DNA from: Pseudomonas sp. QS1027
GTDB lineage: Bacteria > Pseudomonadota > Gammaproteobacteria > Pseudomonadales > Pseudomonadaceae
Length of the DNA: 33,121 nucleotides
Assembly (NCBI RefSeq): GCF_002814235.1
Contig: NZ_PHSU01000029.1
Location: 1-33,121, forward strand
Direction of reading: 5' to 3'
A program made the position numbers and the translations under genes. This document shows positions 1 through 7,520 of this stretch, piece by piece (within the stretch, counting starts at the first letter, position 1; each line of letters begins with the position of its first letter). The notes beneath the pieces are model-generated. The model worked only from the letters and a program-made list of their open reading frames with translations. It was not told the DNA's origin and did not search any database.

Positions 1-123
1 CTTGCCCGCGAAGACGTCCTGAAGGGCGCCAAGGAACCACTAGTCAGTCACGACGGCGGTGATGCCATTACGCCCCAGACTTTGCTACAATTCGCGCGCT
101 CTTTTCGTGGTAAACCCGACTAA
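1..123 (+). CDS. Possible 3' end of an upstream gene (cysE expected by synteny)
   Basis: One forward frame is open from the window edge to a TAA at 121-123, giving about 40 residues that end in ...RSFRGKPD. In Pseudomonas the gene before iscR is usually cysE (serine acetyltransferase). Its C-terminal tail is poorly conserved, so I cannot confirm the identity from this piece. The frame could also be open by chance past a shorter gene, because the other two frames stop at 20-22 and 60-62. A TACAAT hexamer at 86-91 lies inside this stretch, but I see no convincing -35 element for it. Confidence 0.3.
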   Translation, partial: LAREDVLKGAKEPLVSHDGGDAITPQTLLQFARSFRGKPD

Positions 124-136
124 AGCACTAGGTCTT

Positions 137-169
137 ATAGTTGACTTAAATACTCGGGAATAGCATACT
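137..169 (+). promoter_or_regulatory. iscR promoter with overlapping IscR type 1 site
   Basis: A TTGACT (141-146) and CATACT (164-169) pair with a 17-base spacer forms a sigma-70 promoter about 40 bases before iscR. Positions 137-162 read ATAGTTGACT-TAAAT-ACTCGGGAATA. This closely follows the type 1 site that [2Fe-2S]-IscR binds in enterobacteria (ATA-SYYGACT-RWWWY-AGTCRRSTAT). Because the site covers the -35 element, binding should block polymerase. The likely logic is autorepression of the whole isc operon when clusters are plentiful. The regulatory claim is inferred from the family. Confidence 0.8.
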
Positions 170-208
170 CTTCCCCATCCCGATCCCGTAACTCCGTGGT
201 ACCTGTCC

Positions 209-700
209 ATGCGACTGACTACAAAAGGCCGATACGCCGTGACCGCCATGCTCGACCTGGCGTTGCACGCGCAACGCGGGCCGGTGTCTCTGGCCGATAT
301 CTCCGAGCGCCAAGGCATCTCCCTGTCCTACCTCGAACAGCTTTTCGCCAAGTTGCGCCGCAGCAACCTGGTGTCCAGCGTGCGCGGTCCCGGCGGCGGC
401 TACCAGCTGTCGCGCGACATGCAGGGGATCCAGGTTGCCCAGGTGATCGATGCCGTGAACGAATCGGTCGATGCCACCAAATGCCAGGGTCTGGGCGATT
501 GCCATGCCGGCGATACCTGCCTGACCCACCATCTGTGGTGCGACCTCAGCCTGCAGATCCACGAATTTCTCAGCGGTATCAGCTTGGCGGACCTTGTCAC
601 TCGCCGTGAAGTGCAAGAGGTCGCCCAGCGTCAGGATCAGCGCCGCTGTAATGGCAAGGCGCCGCGCCTGGATAAGATCGAAGCGTCCGCCGTCGAATGA
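209..700 (+). CDS. iscR: Fe-S cluster assembly transcriptional regulator IscR
   Basis: This 163-residue Rrf2-family protein senses [2Fe-2S] status and controls the isc operon and other Fe-S or oxidative-stress genes. The N-terminal winged helix starts MRLTTKGRYAVTAMLDLALH, with the recognition helix around residues 28-50. The cluster ligands Cys92, Cys98, Cys104 and His107 sit exactly at the positions known from E. coli IscR, so cluster-dependent sensing should be intact. It is the first gene of the operon and lies just behind a matching type 1 operator, which supports autoregulation. The ATG at 209 is used; no strong Shine-Dalgarno is visible. The C-terminal tail (about residues 135-163) is charged and variable. 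Confidence 0.97.
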   Translation: MRLTTKGRYAVTAMLDLALHAQRGPVSLADISERQGISLSYLEQLFAKLRRSNLVSSVRGPGGGYQLSRDMQGIQVAQVIDAVNESVDATKCQGLGDCHAGDTCLTHHLWCDLSLQIHEFLSGISLADLVTRREVQEVAQRQDQRRCNGKAPRLDKIEASAVE

Positions 701-750
701 CAGCCAAAGAGCCCGCGGTGCGCCAGCCAGCCTGATTTAGGAGAGTGTCC

Positions 751-1965
751 ATGAAATTGCCGATTTACCTTGATTACTCAGCGACGACCCCGGTTGATCC
801 GCGTGTCGCCCAGAAGATGAGTGAATGCCTGCTGGTCGACGGAAACTTCGGTAACCCGGCGTCCCGTTCCCACGTGTTCGGCTGGAAAGCCGAAGAGTCC
901 GTGGAAAACGCTCGTCGCCAGGTGGCCGACCTGGTCAATGCCGACCCGCGTGAAATCGTCTGGACCTCCGGTGCCACCGAGTCCGACAACCTGGCGATCA
1001 AGGGTGTCGCGCATTTCTACGGCACCAAGGGCAAGCACCTGATCACCAGCAAGATCGAACACAAGGCGGTCCTCGACACCATGCGCCAACTGGAGCGCGA
1101 AGGTTTCGAAGTCACCTACATCGAGCCCGGTGAAGATGGCCTGATCACCCCGGCCATGGTTGAAGCCGCCCTGCGCGACGACACCATCCTGGTTTCGATC
1201 ATGCACGTGAACAACGAGATCGGCACCGTTAACGACATCGCTGCCATCGGCGAGCTGACCCGCTCGCGCGGCGTGCTGTTCCATGTCGACGGCGCCCAGT
1301 CCACCGGCAAGGTCGACATCGACCTGCAGAAGCTGAAAGTCGACCTGATGTCCTTCTCGGCCCACAAGACCTACGGTCCTAAAGGCATCGGCGCGCTGTA
1401 CGTCAGCCGCAAGCCGCGTGTTCGCCTTGAAGCGACCATGCACGGCGGCGGTCACGAGCGCGGCATGCGTTCCGGCACCCTGGCGACCCACCAGATCGTC
1501 GGCATGGGCGAAGCGTTCCGTGTGGCCAAGGAAGACATGGCTGCCGAGAACCTGCGTATCAAGGCCTTGAGCGACCGTTTCTACAAGCAGGTCGAACACC
1601 TGGAAGAGCTGTACATCAACGGCAGCATGACCGCCCGCGTACCGCACAACCTGAACCTGAGCTTCAACTACGTCGAAGGCGAGTCGCTGATCATGGCGCT
1701 CAAGGACCTCGCGGTTTCCTCCGGTTCCGCTTGCACCTCGGCTTCGCTGGAGCCTTCGTACGTACTGCGCGCCCTGGGCCGCAACGACGAATTGGCACAC
1801 AGTTCGATCCGCTTCACCTTCGGCCGCTTCACCACCGAAGAAGAAATCGATTATGCCGCGCAGAAAGTCTGCGAGGCCGTCACCAAGCTGCGCGCTCTGT
1901 CGCCGCTGTGGGACATGTTCAAAGACGGCGTCGATATCTCGAAGATCGAGTGGGCGGCACACTAA
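751..1965 (+). CDS. iscS: Cysteine desulfurase IscS
   Basis: IscS is a PLP enzyme that removes sulfur from L-cysteine and passes it as a persulfide to IscU; it also supplies sulfur for tRNA thiolation. The protein is 404 residues, the same length as E. coli IscS. His104, the PLP lysine in SFSAHKTYGPKG (about Lys206) and the mobile catalytic cysteine in SSGSACTSAS (about Cys328) are all present. An ATG at 751 preceded by TAGGAGAG at 738-744 is preferred to an in-frame GTG six bases upstream. It follows iscR by 50 bases and is co-transcribed with the scaffold genes downstream. Nothing in the sequence suggests loss of function. Confidence 0.97.
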   Translation: MKLPIYLDYSATTPVDPRVAQKMSECLLVDGNFGNPASRSHVFGWKAEESVENARRQVADLVNADPREIVWTSGATESDNLAIKGVAHFYGTKGKHLITSKIEHKAVLDTMRQLEREGFEVTYIEPGEDGLITPAMVEAALRDDTILVSIMHVNNEIGTVNDIAAIGELTRSRGVLFHVDGAQSTGKVDIDLQKLKVDLMSFSAHKTYGPKGIGALYVSRKPRVRLEATMHGGGHERGMRSGTLATHQIVGMGEAFRVAKEDMAAENLRIKALSDRFYKQVEHLEELYINGSMTARVPHNLNLSFNYVEGESLIMALKDLAVSSGSACTSASLEPSYVLRALGRNDELAHSSIRFTFGRFTTEEEIDYAAQKVCEAVTKLRALSPLWDMFKDGVDISKIEWAAH

Positions 1966-1983
1966 ATAAAGAAGCCGCCACAT

Positions 1984-2033
1984 ACAGGTCCTGTAGCGAC
2001 GCGGCAATCAACGGCTGACGTAACGACAGGACC
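1984..2033 (+). repeat. Inverted repeat in the iscS-iscU gap
   Basis: The 101-base gap between iscS and iscU is unusually long for this operon. It contains GGTCCTGT (1987-1994) and its perfect complement ACAGGACC (2026-2033), which would form an 8-bp stem in the mRNA around 31 bases. The left arm lies within a small palindrome, ACAGGTCCTGT (1984-1994). There is no T-run, so it is not a classical terminator. It may mark an mRNA processing or stability boundary; that role is inference. Confidence 0.5.
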
Positions 2034-2066
2034 GAGAGCGGCCCTGATGAGTGAGGATCAAGTACC

Positions 2067-2453
2067 ATGGCTTACAGCGAAAAGGTCATCGACCACTACG
2101 AAAACCCGCGCAACGTCGGCAAGATGAACGCGGAAGACCCTGATGTCGGCACCGGCATGGTCGGCGCTCCGGCGTGCGGCGACGTGATGCGCCTGCAGAT
2201 CAAGGTCAACGAGCAAGGCATCATCGAAGATGCCAAGTTCAAGACCTATGGTTGCGGTTCGGCTATCGCCTCCAGCTCCCTGGCTACCGAGTGGATGAAA
2301 GGCAAGACTCTGGATGAAGCAGAGACCATCAAGAACACTCAGCTGGCTGAAGAACTGGCCCTGCCGCCAGTGAAGATCCACTGCTCGGTTCTCGCCGAAG
2401 ACGCCATCAAGGCCGCCGTTCGCGATTACAAGCAGAAGAAAGGCCTGATCTAA
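2067..2453 (+). CDS. iscU: Fe-S cluster assembly scaffold IscU
   Basis: IscU is the scaffold on which IscS sulfur and iron are assembled into [2Fe-2S] and [4Fe-4S] clusters before transfer to apo-proteins. At 128 residues it has the standard length. The ligand cysteines Cys37, Cys63 and Cys106 are in place, with Asp39, the residue whose mutation stabilises the bound cluster. The motif LPPVK (99-103), recognised by the chaperone HscA, is intact, which fits with hscB and hscA lying three and four genes later in this operon. The ATG at 2067 follows GTGAGGA. The chemistry is well established for the family; the operon context makes the assignment certain. Confidence 0.97.
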   Translation: MAYSEKVIDHYENPRNVGKMNAEDPDVGTGMVGAPACGDVMRLQIKVNEQGIIEDAKFKTYGCGSAIASSSLATEWMKGKTLDEAETIKNTQLAEELALPPVKIHCSVLAEDAIKAAVRDYKQKKGLI

Positions 2454-2490
2454 ACGATCTGGCGTTCAAGCGATTAGTAAGGAGTCACCG

Positions 2491-2814
2491 ATGGCTATCA
2501 GCATGACAGAAGCGGCTGCTCGACACGTGCGACGCTCCCTTGACGGGCGCGGCAAAGGTGAAGGGATTCGTCTGGGTGTTCGCACCACAGGCTGTTCCGG
2601 CCTTGCCTATGTGCTGGAGTTCGTCGACGAAGTGGTGGCGGAAGATCAGGTGTTCGAGAGTCACGGCGAAAAAGTGATCATCGACCCGAAAAGCCTCACC
2701 TACCTGGACGGCACCGAGCTGGATTTCGTCAAGGAAGGGTTGAACGAAGGCTTCAAGTTCAACAACCCCAACGTGCGCGGTGAGTGTGGCTGCGGCGAAA
2801 GCTTCAACATCTGA
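2491..2814 (+). CDS. iscA: A-type Fe-S carrier protein IscA
   Basis: IscA is an A-type carrier that receives clusters from IscU and delivers them, mainly [4Fe-4S], to target enzymes. The 107-residue protein has the three conserved cysteines: Cys35 in RTTGCSGLAY, and Cys99 and Cys101 in GECGCGESFNI. A good ribosome site (AAGGAG) precedes the ATG at 2491. Its stop TGA at 2812-2814 overlaps the GAGG used by hscB, so the two genes are probably translationally linked. It could be confused with ErpA or SufA, but position inside the isc operon identifies it as IscA. Confidence 0.96.
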   Translation: MAISMTEAAARHVRRSLDGRGKGEGIRLGVRTTGCSGLAYVLEFVDEVVAEDQVFESHGEKVIIDPKSLTYLDGTELDFVKEGLNEGFKFNNPNVRGECGCGESFNI

Positions 2815-2822
2815 GGCTTCTT

Positions 2823-3344
2823 GTGGGTACTCCTTGTCATTTTGCTTTATTCGAGTTGCAGCCGAGCTTTGCGCTGGATCTCGAACAGTTGGCCGCGCGC
2901 TATCGAGAACTGGCGCGCGGTGTGCACCCGGACCGCTTTGCCGACGCTTCCGAGCGTGAGCAACGCCTGGCCCTGGAGCAGTCCGCCAGCCTCAACGAGG
3001 CCTACCAGACCCTCAAGAGTCCTCCCAAGCGTGCGCGCTACCTGCTCGCCATGGGCGGTCGCGAGTTGCCGCTGGAGGTCACGGTGCACGACCCCGATTT
3101 CCTCATGCAGCAGATGCAATGGCGCGAGGAGCTCGAGGAGTTGCAGGACGAAGCGGACCTGCCCGGTATCGCCACGTTCAAGCGCCGCTTGAAAGTCGCC
3201 CAGGATCAATTGAACGACAGCTTCGCAGCTTGTTGGAACGATGCCGCGCAACGCGAACAGGCCGAACGCCTGATGCGGCGCATGCAGTTTCTCGACAAGC
3301 TCACCTACGAAGTGCGCCAGCTAGAAGAGCGCCTCGACGATTAA
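2823..3344 (+). CDS. hscB: Fe-S co-chaperone HscB (Hsc20)
   Basis: HscB is a J-domain co-chaperone that brings IscU to HscA and stimulates the HscA ATPase for cluster transfer. I set the start at a GTG at 2823, giving 173 residues beginning (f)MGTPCHFALFELQP. This matches the known N-terminus of the family, and GAGG at 2813-2816 lies six bases upstream. A longer in-frame ATG at 2784 lies inside iscA and adds a non-homologous extension. The HPD signature of the J domain is at residues 35-37 (GVHPDRFAD). The C-terminal three-helix IscU-binding domain follows (about 85-173) and ends MRRMQFLDKL...QLEERLDD. Confidence 0.95.
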   Translation: MGTPCHFALFELQPSFALDLEQLAARYRELARGVHPDRFADASEREQRLALEQSASLNEAYQTLKSPPKRARYLLAMGGRELPLEVTVHDPDFLMQQMQWREELEELQDEADLPGIATFKRRLKVAQDQLNDSFAACWNDAAQREQAERLMRRMQFLDKLTYEVRQLEERLDD

Positions 3345-3395
3345 CCCAGTGCCGCCTCGGTCGCACGCCTGATATTCAGATAAGTCCAGATAACG

Positions 3396-5258
3396 ATGGC
3401 CCTACTGCAGATCGCCGAACCCGGCCAGAGTCCTCAACCGCACCAGCGTCGCCTGGCTGTGGGGATCGACTTGGGCACTACCAATTCGCTGGTCGCTGCA
3501 TTGCGCAGTGGTCTTTCCGAGCCGTTGCCCGATGCCGATGGGCAGGTGATCCTGCCGTCCGCGGTGCGCTATCACGCTGACCGCGTTGAAGTCGGTCAGT
3601 CGGCCAAGCTGGCCGCCGCCGGTGACCCGTTCAATACCGTGTTGTCGGTGAAGCGCCTGATGGGCCGTGGCCTGGCGGACGTCAAGCAACTGGGCGAACA
3701 GCTGCCTTACCGCTTTGTCGGTGGCGAGTCGCACATGCCGTTCATCGACACCGTGCAGGGCCCGAAAAGTCCGGTGGAAGTGTCCGCCGAGATCCTCAAG
3801 GTGCTGCGTCTGCGCGCCGAGGCGAGCCTGGGTGGCGAACTGGTGGGCGCGGTGATCACCGTGCCGGCTTATTTCGACGAGCCCCAGCGCCAGGCGACCA
3901 AGGACGCGGCCCGACTGGCCGGACTCAACGTGCTGCGCCTGCTCAATGAGCCGACTGCGGCTGCGGTGGCCTATGGTCTGGATCAGAACGCCGAAGGCGT
4001 GGTTGCCATCTATGACCTGGGCGGCGGTACTTTCGATATTTCCATCCTGCGTCTGACCCGTGGCGTCTTCGAAGTGCTGGCCACCGGTGGCGACAGCGCC
4101 CTGGGTGGCGATGACTTCGACCATGCGATCGCTGGCTGGATCATCGAGCAGGCGGGTTTGTCCGCCGATCTCGATCCGGGCGTGCAGCGTCATCTGCTGC
4201 AAACCGCCTGCGCGGCCAAGGAAGCCCTGACCGATGCGACTTCGGTCGAGGTGGTCTATGGCGGCTGGCGTGCCGCGTTGACCCGTGAAGCCTTCGATGC
4301 GCTGATCGAACCCATGGTTGCGCGCAGCCTCAAGGCTTGCCGGCGCGCCGTGCGCGATTCGAACGTGGAGCTCGACGAGGTCCAGGCCGTGGTCATGGTC
4401 GGCGGTTCGACCCGTGTGCCGCGTGTTCGCGAAGCGGTCGCCGAGATGTTCGGTCGTCAGCCGTTGACCGAGATCGACCCGGATCAGGTGGTGGCCATTG
4501 GTGCCGCGATCCAGGCCGATACCCTGGCTGGCAACAAGCGCGATGGCGGCGAATTGCTGCTGCTGGACGTGATTCCGTTGTCCCTGGGCCTGGAAACCAT
4601 GGGCGGCCTGATGGAGAAGGTGATTCCGCGCAACACCACCATCCCGGTCGCCCGCGCCCAGGACTTCACCACTTATAAAGACGGCCAGTCGGCCATGATG
4701 ATTCACGTGCTGCAAGGCGAGCGTGAACTGATCAGTGACTGCCGTTCCCTGGCGCGCTTCGAACTGCGGGGCATTCCGGCCATGGTCGCGGGTGCGGCGA
4801 AGATCCGCGTGACCTTCCAGGTCGACGCCGACGGTCTGCTCGATGTCTCGGCCCGCGAACTGGGCTCGGGCGTCGAGGCGAGCATTCAGGTCAAGCCGTC
4901 CTACGGCCTGACCGACGGCGAAATCGCCAAGATGCTCAAGGATTCGTTCCAGTACGCCGGTGACGACAAGGTCGCCCGCGTGCTGCGTGAGCAGCAGGTC
5001 GATGCCCAGCGCCTGGTCGAAGCCGTGCAAGCGGCTTTGGAGGCTGATGGCGAGCGTTTGCTGGATGCCGATGAGCGGATGGTCATCGACCTGCAGGTGC
5101 AGGAGCTGATCGAACTGATGAAAGGTACCGATGGTTACGCCATCGAGCAGCAGACCAAGCGTCTGTCGCAAGTGACCGATGCTTTTGCTGCCCGCCGCCT
5201 GGATTCGACGGTCAAGGCCGCCCTGGCGGGGCGCAACCTGAATGAGATTGGGGAATAA
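3396..5258 (+). CDS. hscA: Fe-S protein assembly chaperone HscA
   Basis: HscA is a specialised Hsp70 that binds the LPPVK motif of IscU and, with HscB, drives cluster release using ATP. The 620-residue protein shows the Hsp70 ATPase signatures in order: GIDLGTTNSLVAAL near residue 24, IYDLGGGTFDISIL near 205, and VVMVGGSTRVPRVREAV near 330. The substrate-binding domain and helical lid follow from about 390. It is shorter than DnaK, as HscA proteins are. It starts 51 bases after hscB with only a weak ribosome site, and its stop is two bases before the fdx ATG, so translation of the two is probably coupled. Confidence 0.97.
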   Translation: MALLQIAEPGQSPQPHQRRLAVGIDLGTTNSLVAALRSGLSEPLPDADGQVILPSAVRYHADRVEVGQSAKLAAAGDPFNTVLSVKRLMGRGLADVKQLGEQLPYRFVGGESHMPFIDTVQGPKSPVEVSAEILKVLRLRAEASLGGELVGAVITVPAYFDEPQRQATKDAARLAGLNVLRLLNEPTAAAVAYGLDQNAEGVVAIYDLGGGTFDISILRLTRGVFEVLATGGDSALGGDDFDHAIAGWIIEQAGLSADLDPGVQRHLLQTACAAKEALTDATSVEVVYGGWRAALTREAFDALIEPMVARSLKACRRAVRDSNVELDEVQAVVMVGGSTRVPRVREAVAEMFGRQPLTEIDPDQVVAIGAAIQADTLAGNKRDGGELLLLDVIPLSLGLETMGGLMEKVIPRNTTIPVARAQDFTTYKDGQSAMMIHVLQGERELISDCRSLARFELRGIPAMVAGAAKIRVTFQVDADGLLDVSARELGSGVEASIQVKPSYGLTDGEIAKMLKDSFQYAGDDKVARVLREQQVDAQRLVEAVQAALEADGERLLDADERMVIDLQVQELIELMKGTDGYAIEQQTKRLSQVTDAFAARRLDSTVKAALAGRNLNEIGE

Positions 5259-5260
5259 CG

Positions 5261-5602
5261 ATGCCGCAGGTAATTTTTCTGCCACACGAGAAGTTTTGCC
5301 CGGACGGCCTGGTCGTGGAGGCTGAGACGGGGATCTCGATCCTCGAACTGGCCCATGAGCACCATATCGAAATGGAAAGTGCCTGTGGCGGCGTCTGCGC
5401 CTGCACCACCTGCCACTGCCTGATTCGCGAAGGTTTCGACTCGCTGGAAGAGGCCGATGATCTGGAAGAAGACTATCTTGACCGGGCTTGGGGGCTGGAA
5501 GCCCAGTCGCGCCTGGGCTGTCAGGCCAAGGTCGGGACCGAGGACCTGACCGTCGAGATTCCGAAATACTCGCTCAACCACGCCGCTGAAGCGCCGCATT
5601 GA
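5261..5602 (+). CDS. fdx: ISC system [2Fe-2S] ferredoxin
   Basis: This adrenodoxin-like ferredoxin supplies electrons during cluster assembly, for example for reductive coupling of [2Fe-2S] units on IscU. The 113-residue protein carries the four cluster ligands Cys42, Cys48, Cys51 and Cys87 in the C-x5-C-x2-C...C arrangement seen in E. coli Fdx. Extra cysteines at 46 and 53 flank the motif. The surface is strongly acidic around residues 60-75 (SLEEADDLEEDY), as expected for docking to basic partners. It begins two bases after hscA and is followed 14 bases later by iscX. Confidence 0.96.
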   Translation: MPQVIFLPHEKFCPDGLVVEAETGISILELAHEHHIEMESACGGVCACTTCHCLIREGFDSLEEADDLEEDYLDRAWGLEAQSRLGCQAKVGTEDLTVEIPKYSLNHAAEAPH

Positions 5603-5616
5603 TTCAAGGAATTACC

Positions 5617-5817
5617 ATGAGCCTGAAATGGGTTGATGTACTGGAAATCGCGATCCAACTGGCTGAAAGCAAGCCGGAAGTCGATCCAATGTCGGTCAAC
5701 TTCGTCGATCTACGCAAGTGGGTGATGGAATTGCCCGAGTTCGACGACAAGCCTGAGCACTGCGGCGAGAAGGTTCTGGAGGCCATTCAGGCCCACTGGA
5801 TCGAAGAACGCGACTGA
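5617..5817 (+). CDS. iscX: Fe-S assembly protein IscX
   Basis: IscX is a small acidic protein that binds IscS and iron and modulates the rate of cluster assembly. The start at 5617 gives 66 residues, the same as E. coli IscX. It is preceded by AAGGA at 5606-5610, whereas the upstream in-frame ATG at 5599 overlaps fdx. The conserved features are a W near the N-terminus (SLKWVDVLEIA), the DPxxVxF region (DPMSVNFVDLRKWV) and an acidic C-terminal part (PEFDDKPEHCGEK) forming a winged-helix-like fold. It is the last gene of the operon; a hairpin follows 29 bases downstream. Confidence 0.95.
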   Translation: MSLKWVDVLEIAIQLAESKPEVDPMSVNFVDLRKWVMELPEFDDKPEHCGEKVLEAIQAHWIEERD

Positions 5818-5830
5818 GCAGCGCAGCAGG

Positions 5831-5860
5831 TTAGGCAATACTTGGGAACCCGCGTATAAT
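5831..5860 (+). promoter_or_regulatory. Candidate ndk promoter (-10 TATAAT)
   Basis: A perfect TATAAT at 5855-5860 lies 45 bases before the ndk start. The best -35 candidate is TTAGGC (5831-5836, 18-base spacer), which is weak. The -10 box lies exactly in the loop of the hairpin at 5847-5869, so the same DNA may serve as promoter for ndk and terminator for the isc operon. Confidence 0.55.
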
Positions 5861-5877
5861 TCGCGGGTTTAATTTTT
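5847..5877 (+). terminator. Rho-independent terminator after the isc operon
   Basis: AACCCGCG (5847-5854) pairs perfectly with CGCGGGTT (5862-5869) around a 7-base loop, and TAATTTTT follows. It lies between iscX and ndk and should end isc transcription at least partly. The stem is near-symmetrical in base content and encloses the TATAAT of the proposed ndk promoter. Confidence 0.65.
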
Positions 5878-5905
5878 GGCAAATCACTGTTTCTGGAGTT
5901 ACACC

Positions 5906-6331
5906 ATGGCTGTTCAACGTACTTTCTCCATCATCAAGCCTGACGCCGTTGCAAAAAACGTGATCGGCGAGATCACCACCCGTTTCGAAAAAGCCGGCCT
6001 GCGCGTTGTGGCTTCGAAACTCAAGCAACTGTCCAAAGCCGAAGCCGAAGGCTTCTACGCTGAGCACAGCGCTCGTGGTTTCTTTGGCGACCTGGTTGCC
6101 TTCATGATCTCCGGCCCTGTTGTTGTCCAGGTTCTGGAAGGCGAAAACGCTATCGCTCTGAACCGTGAGCTGATGGGCGCTACCAACCCTAAAGAAGCTG
6201 CTGCCGGCACCATCCGTGCTGACTTCGCTGACTCCATCGACGCCAACGCTGTACACGGTTCGGACTCCGAAGCCGCTGCTGCTCGCGAAATCTCGTACTT
6301 CTTCGCCGCTACCGAAGTAACCACTCGCTAA
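5906..6331 (+). CDS. ndk: Nucleoside diphosphate kinase
   Basis: Ndk transfers the gamma-phosphate from ATP to NDPs through a phosphohistidine, balancing cytosolic NTP and dNTP pools. The protein has 141 residues, the usual length. The active-site histidine is His117 in NAVHGSDS, and the opening QRTFSIIKPDAVAKN is typical of the family. I use the ATG at 5906, which has TGGAG nearby; an upstream in-frame ATG at 5876 would overlap the promoter/terminator hairpin. rlmN starts 28 bases later and is probably in the same transcript. Confidence 0.97.
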   Translation: MAVQRTFSIIKPDAVAKNVIGEITTRFEKAGLRVVASKLKQLSKAEAEGFYAEHSARGFFGDLVAFMISGPVVVQVLEGENAIALNRELMGATNPKEAAAGTIRADFADSIDANAVHGSDSEAAAAREISYFFAATEVTTR

Positions 6332-6359
6332 GCAAAGGCTTGGGAGTGAGGGTGAATCC

Positions 6360-7508
6360 ATGACTGTATCAATCGGCAAAATAAACCTGTTGGGTCTGAC
6401 TCAACCGGAAATGGAAAAATTCTTCGACTCAATCGGGGAGAAGCGTTTCCGTGCCGGTCAGGTCATGAAGTGGATTCACCACTTTGGCGTCGATGATTTC
6501 GACGCCATGACGAACGTCAGCAAGGCCCTGCGTGAAAAACTCAAGGCGGTTGCCGAGGTTCGCGGTCCTGAAGTCGTCAGCGAGGACATTTCCACCGACG
6601 GCACCCGTAAATGGGTGGTGCGCGTGGCGTCCGGCAGCTGCGTCGAGACCGTCTACATTCCCCAGGGCAAGCGCGGCACCTTGTGCGTTTCGTCCCAGGC
6701 GGGCTGTGCCCTGGACTGCAGTTTCTGCTCCACCGGCAAGCAAGGCTTCAATAGCAACCTCACCGCCGCCGAAGTCATCGGCCAGGTGTGGATTGCCAAC
6801 AAATCCTTTGGCAGCGTCCCGGCGACCGTCGACCGTGCCATCACCAACGTGGTGATGATGGGCATGGGTGAGCCGCTGCTGAACTTCGACAACGTCATCG
6901 CGGCCATGCACCTGATGATGGACGACCTGGGCTACGGCATCTCCAAGCGCCGCGTGACCCTGTCGACCTCCGGCGTGGTACCGATGATCGACGTGCTCGC
7001 CGAGCACATCGACGTCTCCCTGGCGCTGTCGCTGCACGCACCGAATGACGCATTGCGTAACCAATTGGTGCCGATCAACAAGAAGTATCCGCTTAAGATG
7101 CTGCTCGAGTCGTGCCGTCGCTACATGGCGACCCTCGGCGAGAAGCGCGTCCTGACCATCGAGTACACCCTGCTCAAGGATGTCAACGACCAGGTCGAGC
7201 ATGCTGTCGAGATGATCGAGCTGCTCAAGGACACGCCATGCAAGATCAACCTGATTCCGTTCAACCCGTTCCCGCATTCGGGCTACGAGCGCCCGAGCAA
7301 CAATGCGATCCGGCGTTTCCAGGACTTGTTGCATCAGGCCGGCTATAACGTCACGGTACGCACCACCCGCGGTGAAGACATCGACGCGGCTTGTGGTCAA
7401 CTGGTGGGGCAGGTGCTGGATCGCACCCGTCGCAGCGAACGCTACATCGCCGTACGTGAGCTGAGCGCCGATGCCGAAAGTGGGCAAAGCGCCGCGAACC
7501 GAAACTGA
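6360..7508 (+). CDS. rlmN: Dual-specificity 23S rRNA A2503 / tRNA A37 C2-methyltransferase RlmN
   Basis: RlmN is a radical-SAM enzyme that methylates C2 of A2503 in 23S rRNA and A37 in some tRNAs, which affects decoding accuracy. The 382-residue protein has the [4Fe-4S]/SAM motif CALDCSFC with Cys116, Cys120 and Cys123. The C-terminal cysteine that forms the methyl-transfer adduct is at about residue 345 in EDIDAACGQL. An N-terminal RNA-binding helical domain (1-90) precedes the barrel. It follows ndk by 28 bases and pilW starts 12 bases after it. The paralogue Cfr, which targets C8, is less likely given this conserved chromosomal position. Confidence 0.96.
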   Translation: MTVSIGKINLLGLTQPEMEKFFDSIGEKRFRAGQVMKWIHHFGVDDFDAMTNVSKALREKLKAVAEVRGPEVVSEDISTDGTRKWVVRVASGSCVETVYIPQGKRGTLCVSSQAGCALDCSFCSTGKQGFNSNLTAAEVIGQVWIANKSFGSVPATVDRAITNVVMMGMGEPLLNFDNVIAAMHLMMDDLGYGISKRRVTLSTSGVVPMIDVLAEHIDVSLALSLHAPNDALRNQLVPINKKYPLKMLLESCRRYMATLGEKRVLTIEYTLLKDVNDQVEHAVEMIELLKDTPCKINLIPFNPFPHSGYERPSNNAIRRFQDLLHQAGYNVTVRTTRGEDIDAACGQLVGQVLDRTRRSERYIAVRELSADAESGQSAANRN

Positions 7509-7520
7509 GAGAGGACCTCC

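Noticed and set aside
778..2007. Minus-strand frame of 409 codons opposite iscS
   Set aside because: Antisense shadow of iscS, histidine/valine/aspartate-rich as usual for such frames, with no ribosome site.
3402..5285. Minus-strand frame of 627 codons opposite hscA
   Set aside because: Antisense shadow of hscA; composition is typical of complementary high-GC coding DNA.
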